A DNA stretch of 64,000 nt, from NCBI RefSeq assembly GCF_000719975.1, contig NZ_JOIJ01000009.1:134225-198224 (forward strand). Reading direction: 5' to 3'. Under the pieces are notes generated by a model. The model was not told the origin of the DNA. It worked only from the letters and a program-made list of their open reading frames with translations, and ran no database searches. Both the position numbers and the translations under genes were made by a program. How positions within the stretch are numbered: position 1 is the stretch's first letter; the number at the start of each line of letters is the position of its first letter. Positions 43,906 to 53,586 of the stretch are shown here, piece after piece. Source of the DNA: Prauserella rugosa (lineage in GTDB: Bacteria; Actinomycetota; Actinomycetes; Mycobacteriales; Pseudonocardiaceae).

Positions 43906-45249
43906 ATGAGCGGCGCCCTCGTGGCGGGGATCGACCTCGGAAGCACCAACCTCAAGATGCTGGTCGTCGACGATGCGGGCACGGAGGTGGCGCTGGAACA
44001 GTTGCCGACGCCGTGGCGGCACGGGCCCGGCGGCACGACCGATCTGCCCACCGACAGACTGCGCGGGGCGCTGCATCGCTTGGTGGAGGGTGCCGCGGAG
44101 CAGGTAGCCGCCCGCGGCGGTGGCCGGATCGACGCGGTCGCGGTGTCGGGGATGGGGGAGAGCGGCGTTCTGCTGGACGGCGCCGGTGAGGTCGTCGCGC
44201 CGGCGTTCGCGTGGTTCGATCCACGCGGCGGAGAGCAGGTCCGTGCCTTTCCCGCCGCCATCCGCTCGGAGTTCGCCGGACGAACCGGGCTGCCGTTGGG
44301 GTCACAGACCTCCGCGGCCAAGCTCGCGTACTTGCGTGACGGTGGGGTGCGCCTGCCGGGGCTGCGCTGGCTCAACCTTCCGGAGTTCGCCGCGACGGTG
44401 CTGGGCGGCCGCCCGTCGTCGGAGGCGTCGCTGACCTCGCGCACCGGCCTGCTCGACCAGGACACGGGCGCGCCCTGGGAGGAAATGCTGGCCGAACTCG
44501 GCGCGGACGGCGGACTGCTGGCGCCGATCGAGGATGCCGGTACCGATCTCGGCGCGGTGTCGGCGGAGTTCCCCGCGACGGTGGCCGGGGCGCGGATCGC
44601 CGTCGCCGGACACGATCACCTCGTCGCCGCGGAAGCCGACGGGCCGATCCGTCCCGGGCACTACCACGTGTCGATGGGTACGGCCGAGGTCCTGCTGCGG
44701 GTGATCGACGAACCGCTCGGCTACGCGGCCCGCACCCGCCTGGCCGGGCGGCTGATCAACGAGGTGCGCCACGTCTCCGGCGGCAAGCACGTCCTCGTCG
44801 CCGGCGTGAAGACCGGCCTGCTGCTGCGGCGGGCGATGCAGACGTTCGGCATTACCGACAGCGAGGGCCGGGACCGGCTGGACGAGGCCGTGATGGAACT
44901 GCCGTACGAGGGCGCGCTGCCAGAAGGAGGTCTCGAGGTCTCCGGCGCCCGCAACGACGACGGCGACCTCGCCGTGACCGTACGCACCGACGGCGCAGGC
45001 CCGGCCGAACTGTTCGGTGCCGTGCTGCGGCACAGCAACGACGAGATCCGAACGCTCGTCGCGGCGCTGGATGCGGAGGTGCCCGCGGCGACCTCGGCGA
45101 CGCTCACCGGCGGATGGGCGGGCATGCGCAGCGTGCAGCGGGCCCGCGCTCACGTGCTGCCACAACTGACCGTCTCGGCGCGCACGCAGGAGACGGCATT
45201 CGGCGCGGCCCGTATCGCGGCGGGCCTGCTTCCCGCCGCCGCGGCGTGA
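43906..45249 (+). CDS. FGGY-family carbohydrate kinase
   Basis: The 447-residue kinase has the N-terminal phosphate loop AGIDLGSTNLKMLVVDD and the catalytic Asp237 in VAGHDHLVAA. The C-terminal ATP domain includes a TLTGGWAGM segment. FGGY kinases phosphorylate free sugars or polyols after import; the MFS transporter of the regulon supplies such a substrate. GGAAGGGG precedes the ATG at 43906. The aldolase gene follows after 38 bases, so the phosphorylated product is probably the precursor of its substrate. Confidence 0.93.
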   Translation: MSGALVAGIDLGSTNLKMLVVDDAGTEVALEQLPTPWRHGPGGTTDLPTDRLRGALHRLVEGAAEQVAARGGGRIDAVAVSGMGESGVLLDGAGEVVAPAFAWFDPRGGEQVRAFPAAIRSEFAGRTGLPLGSQTSAAKLAYLRDGGVRLPGLRWLNLPEFAATVLGGRPSSEASLTSRTGLLDQDTGAPWEEMLAELGADGGLLAPIEDAGTDLGAVSAEFPATVAGARIAVAGHDHLVAAEADGPIRPGHYHVSMGTAEVLLRVIDEPLGYAARTRLAGRLINEVRHVSGGKHVLVAGVKTGLLLRRAMQTFGITDSEGRDRLDEAVMELPYEGALPEGGLEVSGARNDDGDLAVTVRTDGAGPAELFGAVLRHSNDEIRTLVAALDAEVPAATSATLTGGWAGMRSVQRARAHVLPQLTVSARTQETAFGAARIAAGLLPAAAA

Positions 45250-45287
45250 CACAGGCACACCTGGGACCCACAACACAGGAGGAACGA

Positions 45288-46172
45288 ATGAACACCCTGA
45301 CCACACCCGAACGCCGCGGGCTGGCGGCGATCAGCACCGACGAGGGACGCATGCTGATCGTCGCGGCGGATCAGCGCAACGGGATGAAGAAGGCGATGGA
45401 CGACGCGCCGGACGGTCCCGATGGCATCAGCACCGAAGGACTGGCGGCCGCGAAGGCCGACCTCGTGCGGCACCTGGCGAACGAGGCACCGGCGATCCTG
45501 CTCGACGCCGAGGTCGCGCTGCCGGGTGTCGTGGACGACGGCGTTCTGGCACGCGACACGGGTTTGGTCGTGGGCATGGACGCCTCGGGATACGAAACGA
45601 TCGACGGCCTGCGCTACACCCGGTACGTGCCGGGGGTGACGGCACGCCGCGTGCGGGATCTCGGCGGAGACGTGGCGAAAATGCTGTTCTACACCCGTCC
45701 GGACCGGCAGGGGCTCGACTCCGACGTCGCACAGCAGATCCGGGACCTGGTGCAGGCCTGCGAGGCCGAGGGTCTGCTACTGATCGTCGAATTGCTGACC
45801 TACCGGCTGGAGGATGAGTCCGAGGAGGACTACGCGGCGGCGTTCCCCGGCCTGGTGGCAGGCGGCGCGAAGCTGGCGGTGGAATGCGGCGCGAAGGTGC
45901 TGAAGCTCCAGTACCCCGGCTCGGCCGAGGCGTGCGCGACGGTGACCGAGGCGGCGGCAGGCGTGCCCTGGGCGGTGCTGTCTGCCGGGGTGGACCACGA
46001 GACGTTCGTCGGCCAGGTGAAGGTCGCGGTCGACAACGGCGCGGGCGGTGCCATGGCTGGCCGATCGCTGTGGAAGGACAGCCTGTCGGTCGACGGCGAG
46101 GTGCGGCGGGAACGGCTCACCGGACGGGCGCTGCCCCGACTGCGCGAGCTCGAGACGATCGTCAACGGCTGA
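45288..46172 (+). CDS. Class I aldolase of the LacD/YihT group
   Basis: The 294-residue TIM barrel resembles tagatose-1,6-bisphosphate aldolase (LacD) and sulfofructose-phosphate aldolase (YihT). It has VAADQRNGMKKAM near the N-terminus, the probable Schiff-base Lys206 in AKVLKLQYPG, and the phosphate-binding end LSAGVDHE with GGAMAGRSLWKD. It should cleave a phosphorylated ketose into two three-carbon units. A consensus AGGAGG lies six bases upstream of the ATG. The exact ketose is not predictable. A strong terminator follows. Confidence 0.88.
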   Translation: MNTLTTPERRGLAAISTDEGRMLIVAADQRNGMKKAMDDAPDGPDGISTEGLAAAKADLVRHLANEAPAILLDAEVALPGVVDDGVLARDTGLVVGMDASGYETIDGLRYTRYVPGVTARRVRDLGGDVAKMLFYTRPDRQGLDSDVAQQIRDLVQACEAEGLLLIVELLTYRLEDESEEDYAAAFPGLVAGGAKLAVECGAKVLKLQYPGSAEACATVTEAAAGVPWAVLSAGVDHETFVGQVKVAVDNGAGGAMAGRSLWKDSLSVDGEVRRERLTGRALPRLRELETIVNG

Positions 46173-46177
46173 ACCGT

Positions 46178-46212
46178 CCGTGGGCGGGGCGCGGTGCGCG
46201 CCCTGCCCACGG
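46178..46212. terminator. Bidirectional terminator after the aldolase gene
   Basis: CCGTGGGCGGGGCGC and GCGCCCTGCCCACGG form a 15-bp stem with one wobble pair and a five-base loop. It fills the gap between the convergent aldolase and aminomutase genes. Confidence 0.7.
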
Positions 46213-46222
46213 CGGCGCGGCG

Positions 46223-47644
46223 TCAGACCTGCTCACTCCACCAGTGCCGGCCCTGTTCGGGCAGCGTGGAGATCGGGTCGTAGTACGGGTATCGCCGGTC
46301 GAGCGCCTCGGGATCGTCGAGTTCGATGCCGGTGCGGTAGTTCTTCGTCCAGTACGAGATGCCGCGCTCGCGGTCGTACTCGGCGAGCTGGTGCACCCAC
46401 CGCTTGCCGACGTAGGGAACGTCGCAGACGATCCGCGGTGTGGCGTACCCGGGGAGGTAACCCATGATCGCGTGCTGGAGTTCCTGGGCCTCCCACACGG
46501 CCAGCCGCCAGTGTTCGGCGTTGGGGATCATGTCGCACATGTAGAAGTAGTACGGCAGGATGTTCGCCTCTCCCTGCAGCGCGAAACACAGATCCAGCAG
46601 ATCGGCCGGAGTGCTGTTGACGCCGCGCATGAGTACGCCCTGGTTCCGCACGTCGCGCACCCCGACCTCGAGTGCCGTCCGCGCGGCCTCGGCCACCAAC
46701 GGGGTCACCGACTGCACGTGGTTGACGTGCGTGTGGATGGCGAGGTTGACGCCGCGCCGCCGCGCCGTACCGGCGACGCGCTCCAGTCCTTCGACGACCT
46801 TCGGCTGCAGCCAGTGCTGCGGCAACCCGGCCAGCGCCTTCGTCGCGAGCCGCACGTCGCGCACCGTCTCGATCTCGAGCAGCCGCATGAGGAACGCCTC
46901 GAGCTGGTGCCACGGCACGTTCGCCACGTCGCCACCGGAGACGACCACGTCCCGCACGCCCGGCGTCCGCTTGAGGTAGTCGATCATCGCGTCCTGCCGG
47001 TCGACCGGTTTGAGCTCGAGCTTGTGCTTGTCGATCTGCTCGGTCGAGTTGCCCACGAGATCCATGCGGGTGCAGTGCCCGCAGTACTGGGGACAGGTGG
47101 AGAGCAGCTCGGCCAGCACCTTGGTGGGGTAGCGGTGGGTCAGCCCCTCGACGACCCACATCTCCGCCTCGTGCAGCGAATCGCGCTCGGAATGCGGATG
47201 GCTCGGCCACTGCGGGTCGCGGTCGCTGCGCACCGGAAGCATGTACCGGCGGATCGGATCGGCGTAGAGCTCCTCGGTGACCTTCTGCGGATCCGTGCCC
47301 GCGTGCGGAGCCATCGTGTTGAGCATCTGGGGCGGCAGGAGCATCGACATCGTGGCCATGTCCCGCTGATCGGCGGCGAGGTCGTCGAAGAACCGGTCCT
47401 CGACCAGATCGCCCACCACCGCGCGCAGCTGTTTGAGGTTGCGCACGCAGTGCACCCGCTGCCACTGCGCGTCACGCCATTCGGCCTCGGTGACGTCCCG
47501 CCAGCCGGGGAAGCGGCGCCAGTCGGGTTCGACCAGCTCGGCCCTCCGGTAGTCGTACGGCTGCTCGATGCCGGTCTCGTCCCCGTGCGAGCGCGTGGAC
47601 GCCCGGTCGGCCGACTCCTGAGCAGACTCCTGGATCGCAGTCAC
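46223..47644 (-). CDS. Lysine 2,3-aminomutase-family radical SAM enzyme
   Basis: The 473-residue protein has the radical-SAM cluster motif CPQYCGHC (Cys184, Cys188, Cys191) and the Gly-rich VVSGGD. Other aminomutase blocks include NLAIHTHVNHVQSVTPLVAEA, RNQGVLMRGVN and LPYYFYMCDMIPNAEHWR. The C-terminal PYVGKRW lysine may bind PLP. It could make beta-lysine or a related beta-amino acid. No beta-lysine acetyltransferase is adjacent, so the metabolic role is open. It is divergent from the amidohydrolase gene across an AT-rich 99-base gap. Confidence 0.87.
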   Translation of the reverse strand: MTAIQESAQESADRASTRSHGDETGIEQPYDYRRAELVEPDWRRFPGWRDVTEAEWRDAQWQRVHCVRNLKQLRAVVGDLVEDRFFDDLAADQRDMATMSMLLPPQMLNTMAPHAGTDPQKVTEELYADPIRRYMLPVRSDRDPQWPSHPHSERDSLHEAEMWVVEGLTHRYPTKVLAELLSTCPQYCGHCTRMDLVGNSTEQIDKHKLELKPVDRQDAMIDYLKRTPGVRDVVVSGGDVANVPWHQLEAFLMRLLEIETVRDVRLATKALAGLPQHWLQPKVVEGLERVAGTARRRGVNLAIHTHVNHVQSVTPLVAEAARTALEVGVRDVRNQGVLMRGVNSTPADLLDLCFALQGEANILPYYFYMCDMIPNAEHWRLAVWEAQELQHAIMGYLPGYATPRIVCDVPYVGKRWVHQLAEYDRERGISYWTKNYRTGIELDDPEALDRRYPYYDPISTLPEQGRHWWSEQV

Positions 47645-47743
47645 TTCTGCTCCTCATGTCGCGGTCAACGTAGAAAATATCCTGTCATATCGAGGATCGG
47701 ATGCAAATATTCTCGTCTATGTGGGCGTGGCACACTGCCGGAC

Positions 47744-49384
47744 GTGACGAGTTCTTCCACCTCCTCATCCGCCTCGTCCGCCCGGCGCGGGCACACCACG
47801 CTTCTCGTCGGCGGGCACATCCACACCCCCGCCTCGAGCGACGCCACGGCGATAGCCGTCACGGACGGGATCGTGGTGTGGGTCGGGCAGGACGGGCCGG
47901 GACGGGCGCTGCATCCCGACGCGGAGGTCGTCGACCTCGACGGCGCCTTCGTCACGCCGGGGTTCGTCGACGCCCACGTGCACGCCACCAACACGGGCCT
48001 GCACCTCGACGGCGTCGACCTGGCGGCCGCGCGCGACGCGGGCGACCTGCTCGCGGCGGTGCGCTCGGCCGCCCGGCCGGGCCAGGTGCTCATCGCCCAC
48101 GGCTGGGACGAGACACGCTGGAGCCACCCGCGGCTGCCGAGCCGCGCGGAGATCGACGAGGCCGCGGGCGGAGCCCCGGTCTACCTGAGCCGCGTGGACG
48201 TGCATTCGGCGCTCGTGTCGAGCGCGCTGGCCGATCTCGCGCCCGGCGTGACCGACCTGCCGGGCTGGTCCGACGACGGGCCCGTCACCCGCGAGGCACA
48301 CAGCGCCGTCATCGCCGCGTCCCGCGCGGCGGTGACGCCGGAGCACCGCAGGCGGGTGCAGGAGACGTTCCTGCGCACAGCCGCCTCACTCGGCATCGTG
48401 TCGGTGCACGAGAACGCCGCGCCGGGCATCTCCAGCGAGGAGGACCTGGCCGGCCTCATCGAGCTCGGCACGCGGCCGGACCTGCCGGAGGTCGTCGGCT
48501 ACTGGGGTGCGACGGGACAGGACGCACTGGCCGTGGCGCGGCGCATCGGCGCCCGCGGCCTCGCGGGCGACCTGCTCGCCGACGGGGCGCTCGGTTCCCG
48601 CACCGCCGCGTTGCACGAGCCGTACACCGACGCCCCGGCGACCACCGGTAACCGCTACCTCGACGCCGCGCAGATCGCCGAGCACGTCGTGCTGTGCACC
48701 GAGGCCGGGATGCAGGCCGGTTTCCACGTCATCGGTGACGCCGGCGTCAGCGAGGTGGTCGAGGGCTTCCGCCTGGCCGAGAAGGAGGTCGGCAGGCGCG
48801 CGCTCGTGGGCGGCAAACACCGGCTGGAACACGTCGAGATGGTCGATGCCGACCAGGCCGCGGTCCTGGCGGGATACAACGTCGCCGCCTCGATGCAACC
48901 CCTGTTCGACGCGCACTGGGGCGGCACGGACGGCATGTACGCCACGCGCCTGGGTGCCGACCGGGCCGCGGGGCTCAACCCGTTCTCCACGCTGGCCGCG
49001 GCGGGCGTCCCGCTGGCATTCGGTTCGGACGCTCCCGTGACACCGTTGGCGCCCTGGGAGAGCGTGCGTGCGGCGGTGCACCACCGCACGGCCGGGTCGG
49101 GGATCTCACCGCGGGCCGCGTTCAACGCGCACACCCGCGGTGGCCACCGCGCCGCCGGTGCCGACGACGGCATCACCGGCACGCTCGTGCCGGGCGCACC
49201 CGCGCACTACGCCGTGTGGGAACCGGTCGAGCTGGTCGTGTCGGCCCCGGACAACCGGGTGCAGCGTTGGTCGACCGACCCGCGCGCCCGCGTTCCGGGG
49301 CTGCCGCCGCTCGAGCCCGGAGCCCCGTTGCCGACGTGCCTGCGCACGGTGCGCCACGGTGAGGTCATCCACTCCCGTGACTGA
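47744..49384 (+). CDS. YtcJ-type metal-dependent amidohydrolase
   Basis: The 546-residue protein belongs to the amidohydrolase superfamily, group amidohydrolase-3. It has an N-terminal beta-sandwich, metal motif VDAHVHATN, DGALGSRTAALHEPY, the second His in GFHVIGDAG, HRLEHVEMVD, and the late Asp in AFGSDAPVTPL. Such enzymes hydrolyse N-substituted or amide bonds of varied small molecules. The GTG at 47744 is chosen; the frame is open far upstream but only as antisense of the aminomutase gene. The next gene overlaps its stop by eight bases. Confidence 0.9.
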   Translation: MTSSSTSSSASSARRGHTTLLVGGHIHTPASSDATAIAVTDGIVVWVGQDGPGRALHPDAEVVDLDGAFVTPGFVDAHVHATNTGLHLDGVDLAAARDAGDLLAAVRSAARPGQVLIAHGWDETRWSHPRLPSRAEIDEAAGGAPVYLSRVDVHSALVSSALADLAPGVTDLPGWSDDGPVTREAHSAVIAASRAAVTPEHRRRVQETFLRTAASLGIVSVHENAAPGISSEEDLAGLIELGTRPDLPEVVGYWGATGQDALAVARRIGARGLAGDLLADGALGSRTAALHEPYTDAPATTGNRYLDAAQIAEHVVLCTEAGMQAGFHVIGDAGVSEVVEGFRLAEKEVGRRALVGGKHRLEHVEMVDADQAAVLAGYNVAASMQPLFDAHWGGTDGMYATRLGADRAAGLNPFSTLAAAGVPLAFGSDAPVTPLAPWESVRAAVHHRTAGSGISPRAAFNAHTRGGHRAAGADDGITGTLVPGAPAHYAVWEPVELVVSAPDNRVQRWSTDPRARVPGLPPLEPGAPLPTCLRTVRHGEVIHSRD

Positions 49385-51008
49385 ATCCGTCCCCCCGAGC
49401 AGTGCGGTCCGTGCCCAGGACCCGTCCGACGTCCCGGCCGGTGGCGACGCCGCAGCACCAGCTCCGCGACGTCGCCGGGCGCTACCGGTGGCCGTGCGCC
49501 TGGCCGCGGCGGCGGCCTCCGGCGTGGTGCTGTTCCTCAGCTTCGCGCCGCGGCCGCTGTGGTGGTTGGCGCCACTGGCCTTCGCCGGTCTGGGCCTCAC
49601 GGTTCGGGGCAGGCGCACCTGGGGCAGCGCCGGATACGGCTTCGTCTTCGGATTGACGTTCAACCTGCTGCACCTGCTGTGGATCGAGGACTTCCTCGGG
49701 GTCGACTTCGGACCGTGGCCGTGGCTGGCGCTGTCGGGTGTTCTCGCGCTCTACGTCGCGCTCGCGTGCGCATTGCTGCCGTGGGTGTCGCGCCTTCCCG
49801 TGGCACCGGTGTGGATGGCGCTGGTGTTCCTGCTGCAGGAGTTCGCGCGGTCACGATGGCCCGCCAACGGTTTCCCGTGGGGGCGCATCGGGTTCAGCCA
49901 GCCCGAGGGCGCCTTCACCCCGCTCGCCTCGCTCGGCGGTGCGCCGCTCGTCGGCCTGGCCGTGGTGACGTGCGGGTTCGGCATGGCCGGGCTGATCACG
50001 TGCCTGCGCCTGCGCCCGGCCCTGCCGGCCGTGTTGCGGGCCTCCGCCGTGGCGCTGGTGCCGTTGCTGCTCGGCCTCGTGCTCCGGCCCACCGTCGGCA
50101 CCGAGGCGGAGAACGGCACCCGGTCGGTCGCGATCGTGCAGGGCAACGCGCCGAACGTCGGCATCCAGCTCCTGGGCCAACGCGAGACACTGCGGGCCAA
50201 CACCCTCTCCGAGAGCGCCCGCCTGGCTCAGCGAATCGACGACGGCGAGGTGCCGCGACCCGATCTGGTCGTCTGGCCCGAGACGGCCGTCGACATCACC
50301 GGGGGCCACGACCCCGAGGTGGACCGTGCGGTCGCCGACCTCGGAGTACCGACGCTGGTCGGTTCGCTGTACCGCGGCGCGAACGGCAAGACCGACAACG
50401 CGGTCGTCACGTGGCGACCCGGCGAGGGTCCCGGCGACCGCTACGCCAAGCAGGAGCTCGTGCCGTTCGCCGAGTACGTGCCGATGCGGCCGATCGCGAG
50501 CTGGTTCAGTCCTTTCGTCGGCAACACGCGCGACATGAGGTGGGGCACCGAGGCCGGGGTGACCGACGTCGCAGGCACGCGGGTCGGGCTCGCGATCTGC
50601 TACGAGGCCGCCTACGACTACCCGTCCCGGGACGCGGTCGACGCGGGCGCCCAGCTCATCGTGCTGCCGACCAACAACGCGTGGTTCGGCGACGGCGAGA
50701 TGACCTATCAGCAGCTGGCGATGGCGCGGGTCCGCGCGGTCGAGCACGGACGTGCCGTGGTGGTCGCGGCCACGAGTGGGGTCAGTGCCGTCGTCCAGCC
50801 GGACGGTACGGTCACGCGCCACACGGACATGTACGAGGCGACGTCCCTGGTGGCCGACGTGCCGCTGCGGACGACGACTACGCTGGCGGACCGGCTCGGG
50901 GCCTGGACCGAGTACGTTCTGGTGGGGGCCGGTGTGGCCGCGGCGATCACCGGGATCGTCCTCGGCCGGCGTCGTGGCGCCGCGGGCGGAGCCGACCGGA
51001 CCCGGTGA
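49377..51008 (+). CDS. lnt: Apolipoprotein N-acyltransferase
   Basis: Lnt adds the third acyl chain to the N-terminal cysteine of lipoproteins. The 543-residue protein has about six to eight N-terminal helices, then a nitrilase-like extracellular domain with the catalytic Glu in VVWPETAVD, Lys in [10 protein letters not shown] and Cys in [10 protein letters not shown], and a final C-terminal helix. In M. tuberculosis this domain is fused to polyprenol-phosphate mannose synthase; here the synthase is the separate next gene. Confidence 0.95.
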   Translation: MTESVPPSSAVRAQDPSDVPAGGDAAAPAPRRRRALPVAVRLAAAAASGVVLFLSFAPRPLWWLAPLAFAGLGLTVRGRRTWGSAGYGFVFGLTFNLLHLLWIEDFLGVDFGPWPWLALSGVLALYVALACALLPWVSRLPVAPVWMALVFLLQEFARSRWPANGFPWGRIGFSQPEGAFTPLASLGGAPLVGLAVVTCGFGMAGLITCLRLRPALPAVLRASAVALVPLLLGLVLRPTVGTEAENGTRSVAIVQGNAPNVGIQLLGQRETLRANTLSESARLAQRIDDGEVPRPDLVVWPETAVDITGGHDPEVDRAVADLGVPTLVGSLYRGANGKTDNAVVTWRPGEGPGDRYAKQELVPFAEYVPMRPIASWFSPFVGNTRDMRWGTEAGVTDVAGTRVGLAICYEAAYDYPSRDAVDAGAQLIVLPTNNAWFGDGEMTYQQLAMARVRAVEHGRAVVVAATSGVSAVVQPDGTVTRHTDMYEATSLVADVPLRTTTTLADRLGAWTEYVLVGAGVAAAITGIVLGRRRGAAGGADRTR

Positions 51009-51009
51009 C

Positions 51010-51080
51010 ACGAAGCGGGCCCGCAGTGAACGGGCCCGGAGAGAACGGGCCCGGAGAGAACGGGCCCCGGAAAGAACGGA
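51010..51080 (+). repeat. 15-bp tandem repeats between lnt and the mannose synthase gene
   Basis: About four units resembling AGAGAACGGGCCCGG fill most of the 86-base gap; the two central full copies are nearly identical, the third has one extra C, and the flanking units are diverged. Each unit contains GGGCCC, which is self-complementary. Unit length matches the two arrays in the siderophore operon. Confidence 0.85.
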
Positions 51081-51094
51081 CACAGGGGAGCAGC

Positions 51095-51859
51095 ATGGCC
51101 GAGGACACGCACAGGGGTACGACGGAACCTGTGCTGGTGATCATCCCGACGTACAACGAGCGGGACAACCTCGCGCCCCTCCTGCGACGTCTGCACGAGC
51201 ACGTGCCCGATGCCGGCGTGCTCGTGGTCGACGACGGCAGCCCGGACGGCACCGGCGACCTCGCCGACGAGATCGCCGCCGACGACGAACACGTCCACGT
51301 GCTGCACCGTACGGAGAAGGCCGGGCTTGGCGCGGCCTACATCGCCGGTTTCCGGTGGGGGCTCGAACGTGACTACGCGACGCTGGTGGAGATGGACGCC
51401 GACGGATCGCACGCCCCCGAGGACCTGCCGCGGCTGCTGGCTGCGCTCGACGAGTCGGACCTGGTCATCGGTTCGCGCTACGTGCCCGGTGGTGCGCTGG
51501 TCAACTGGCCGAAGCGCAGGGAGGTCCTGTCCCGTGGTGCGAACCTGTATTCGCGCCTCGCACTGGGCGTTCCGGTGAACGACATGACCGCGGGCTTCCG
51601 GGCCTACCGGGCGCGCGTGCTGGCCACGTTGCCACTCAAGGACGTGGTGTCGGCCGGCTACTGCTTCCAGATCGACCTGACCCTGCGGACTGCGCAGGCC
51701 GGTTTCGACATCGTCGAGGTGCCGATCACGTTCACCGAACGGGAGATCGGCACGTCCAAGATGGACGGATCGATCATCGGGGAGGCGATGGTGCGGGTCG
51801 CGCAGTGGGGCGCGGCACGTCGCCTGGGTCAGCTGCGCAGGCTGTTGCTGCGGCGATGA
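51095..51859 (+). CDS. ppm: Polyprenol-phosphate mannose synthase (GT2 family)
   Basis: The 254-residue cytoplasmic glycosyltransferase makes polyprenyl-phosphate mannose, the donor for mannosylation of lipoglycans and secreted proteins. It has [20 protein letters not shown], the DXD-type motif [15 protein letters not shown], and [13 protein letters not shown], which is typical of DPM synthases. It lacks a membrane domain and probably docks to Lnt, encoded upstream. The ATG at 51095 follows AGGGGAG. Its stop overlaps the threonine dehydratase-like gene start (ATGA). Confidence 0.94.
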   Translation: MAEDTHRGTTEPVLVIIPTYNERDNLAPLLRRLHEHVPDAGVLVVDDGSPDGTGDLADEIAADDEHVHVLHRTEKAGLGAAYIAGFRWGLERDYATLVEMDADGSHAPEDLPRLLAALDESDLVIGSRYVPGGALVNWPKRREVLSRGANLYSRLALGVPVNDMTAGFRAYRARVLATLPLKDVVSAGYCFQIDLTLRTAQAGFDIVEVPITFTEREIGTSKMDGSIIGEAMVRVAQWGAARRLGQLRRLLLRR

Positions 51860-52836
51860 CCGACCACCCGACGATCACCCGTTCCGATGTGGACGCCGCC
51901 GCGCGCAGGATCGACGGCCGGGTCCGCCGGACCCCGGTGTTGCCCGCCGACGACGGCGAGTTCGGCAGCGAATCCCCCAGTGAACGCAGCAGTCCCGGGT
52001 TCACCTGGTTCAAACTCGAGCAGCTCCAGCACACCGGCTCGTTCAAGGCGCGCGGCGCGTTCAACCGCGTACTCGCTGCGGCCGAGGGCGGGCGGCTGAC
52101 CGACGCGGGCGTGGTCGCCGCATCGGGCGGCAACGCGGGCCTGGCGGTGGCGCACGCCGCAGCCACCCAGGGCGTTCCCGCACGGGTGTACGTGCCCGAG
52201 ACGGCACCGGCGGTGAAACTCGCCAAACTCGCCGAGCTCGGCGCCACGGTCGTCACGGTCGGCAGCAAGTACGCCGACGCCTACCGCGTCGCGGTCGAGC
52301 ACACCGCCGACACCGGCGCACTGTTCTGTCACGCCTACGACCAACCGGAGATTTGCGCGGGACAGGGCACGCTCGGCCGCGAGTTCACCGATCAGGTCGC
52401 AGGCGGGCTCGACACGGTGCTGGTGGCCGTCGGCGGAGGCGGGCTGATGGCCGGCGTGGCCGCCGCGCTCGAGGGCGAGGCCGACGTGGTCGCCATCGAA
52501 CCGGCGACGATCCCGACGCTCCACACGGCTTTGCGCCACGGAGGACCCGTGGACGTCGACGTCTCCGGCGTGGCCGCGGACTCCCTGGGTGCCACGCACA
52601 TCGGGGAGATCGCCTTCGACGTCGCCCGCCGGACCGGGGTGCGTTCCGTGCTCGTCGACGACGCCGACGTCGTCACCGCGCGCGCTCGGCTGTGGAAGCG
52701 GTATCGGGTGGCCGTCGAGCACGGCACGGCGGCCGCGTACGCCGCGCTGCTGTCCAGCGCCTACCGGCCGGACCGCGGCGAGCGGGTCGGCGTCGTCCTG
52801 TGTGGCGGCAACACCGATCCGGCCGATCTGGCGTAG
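51856..52836 (+). CDS. Threonine/serine dehydratase-like PLP enzyme
   Basis: The 326-residue fold type II enzyme has the PLP lysine in [10 protein letters not shown], the phosphate-cradle ASGGNAG, and the C-terminal GGGGLMAG. It resembles catabolic threonine or serine dehydratases without a regulatory ACT domain. It deaminates hydroxy amino acids to keto acids; serine, threonine or a hydroxy-aspartate substrate cannot be separated by sequence. It is coupled to the preceding gene by an ATGA overlap. Confidence 0.92.
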   Translation: MTDHPTITRSDVDAAARRIDGRVRRTPVLPADDGEFGSESPSERSSPGFTWFKLEQLQHTGSFKARGAFNRVLAAAEGGRLTDAGVVAASGGNAGLAVAHAAATQGVPARVYVPETAPAVKLAKLAELGATVVTVGSKYADAYRVAVEHTADTGALFCHAYDQPEICAGQGTLGREFTDQVAGGLDTVLVAVGGGGLMAGVAAALEGEADVVAIEPATIPTLHTALRHGGPVDVDVSGVAADSLGATHIGEIAFDVARRTGVRSVLVDDADVVTARARLWKRYRVAVEHGTAAAYAALLSSAYRPDRGERVGVVLCGGNTDPADLA

Positions 52837-52893
52837 ACCGAGCGCCTCGGACGATCGCGCCACCCGCGCTCCGAACCTCTCAAGTCGGTACAC

Positions 52894-53517
52894 CTACCGG
52901 AGAGCGTTGGTGAGCATGCCGATGCCGAGCGTCGCCATGATCACCGCGATGAGGCCGTCGAGGATGCGCCATGAGCGCCGGCGGGTGAACAGCCCGCTCA
53001 GCAGGCGGGCGCCGTAGCCGAGCGCGGTGAACCACAGCAGGCTGCCGAGAGCCGCCCCAGCGGCGAACCACCAGCGCAGGTCTCCGAAGCCGTTGCCCAC
53101 GGAGCCGAGCATCAGCACCGTGTCGAGGTAGACGTGCGGGTTCAGCCAGGTCAGGGCCAGGCACGTCGCCGCGACGGCGCGCCGACCACGCGTGGTGGCG
53201 TTCTCGGACATCGGCATGGCCGAAGGGTTCAGCGCCCGGCGCGCGGCCAGCGCCGCGTAGGTGAGCAGGAACGCGCTGCCCAGGATCGCGACGACCGTGA
53301 GGGCCGCAGGCCACAGGCGGACCACACCACCGACCCCCGCGATGCCGAGTCCGATGAGGACGACGTCGGACAGGGCGCAGATGGCGACGACGGCGGCGAC
53401 GTGCTCGCGCAGGATTCCCTGGCGCAGCACGAAGGCGTTCTGCGCCCCGATGGCGACGATGAGTGCGAGCCCGGTGCCGAGGCCGGCGGCGAGGGCGGTC
53501 GTGAGTGTCCCGTTCAC
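52894..53517 (-). CDS. LysE/ArgO-family amino-acid exporter
   Basis: The 207-residue protein has six hydrophobic segments and the LysE signature VAIGAQNAFVLRQGI near the N-terminus, with LALTWLNPHVYLDTVLMLG in the middle. It exports basic amino acids (lysine or arginine) when their levels rise. It starts at a GTG, divergent from a LysG-type regulator, as in Corynebacterium glutamicum. Confidence 0.95.
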   Translation of the reverse strand: MNGTLTTALAAGLGTGLALIVAIGAQNAFVLRQGILREHVAAVVAICALSDVVLIGLGIAGVGGVVRLWPAALTVVAILGSAFLLTYAALAARRALNPSAMPMSENATTRGRRAVAATCLALTWLNPHVYLDTVLMLGSVGNGFGDLRWWFAAGAALGSLLWFTALGYGARLLSGLFTRRRSWRILDGLIAVIMATLGIGMLTNALR

Positions 53518-53554
53518 GGCTTCGAAGTTAGGAGGACCGCGGAGAACATTCCAG

Positions 53555-53578
53555 CTAATCTTTCTTACGTACCATTAG
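53555..53578. promoter_or_regulatory. Candidate LysG-type binding dyad
   Basis: CTAAT and ATTAG, separated by 14 bases, lie in the 69-base gap between the divergent exporter and regulator genes. LysR-type regulators bind interrupted dyads in such positions. The arms are short, so this is tentative. Confidence 0.35.
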
Positions 53579-53586
53579 TAGCTGTG

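Noticed and set aside
45884..47743. Open frame extending the amidohydrolase upstream by about 620 codons
   Set aside because: It runs antisense to the aminomutase gene and lacks any domain; the GTG at 47744 fits the family N-terminus.
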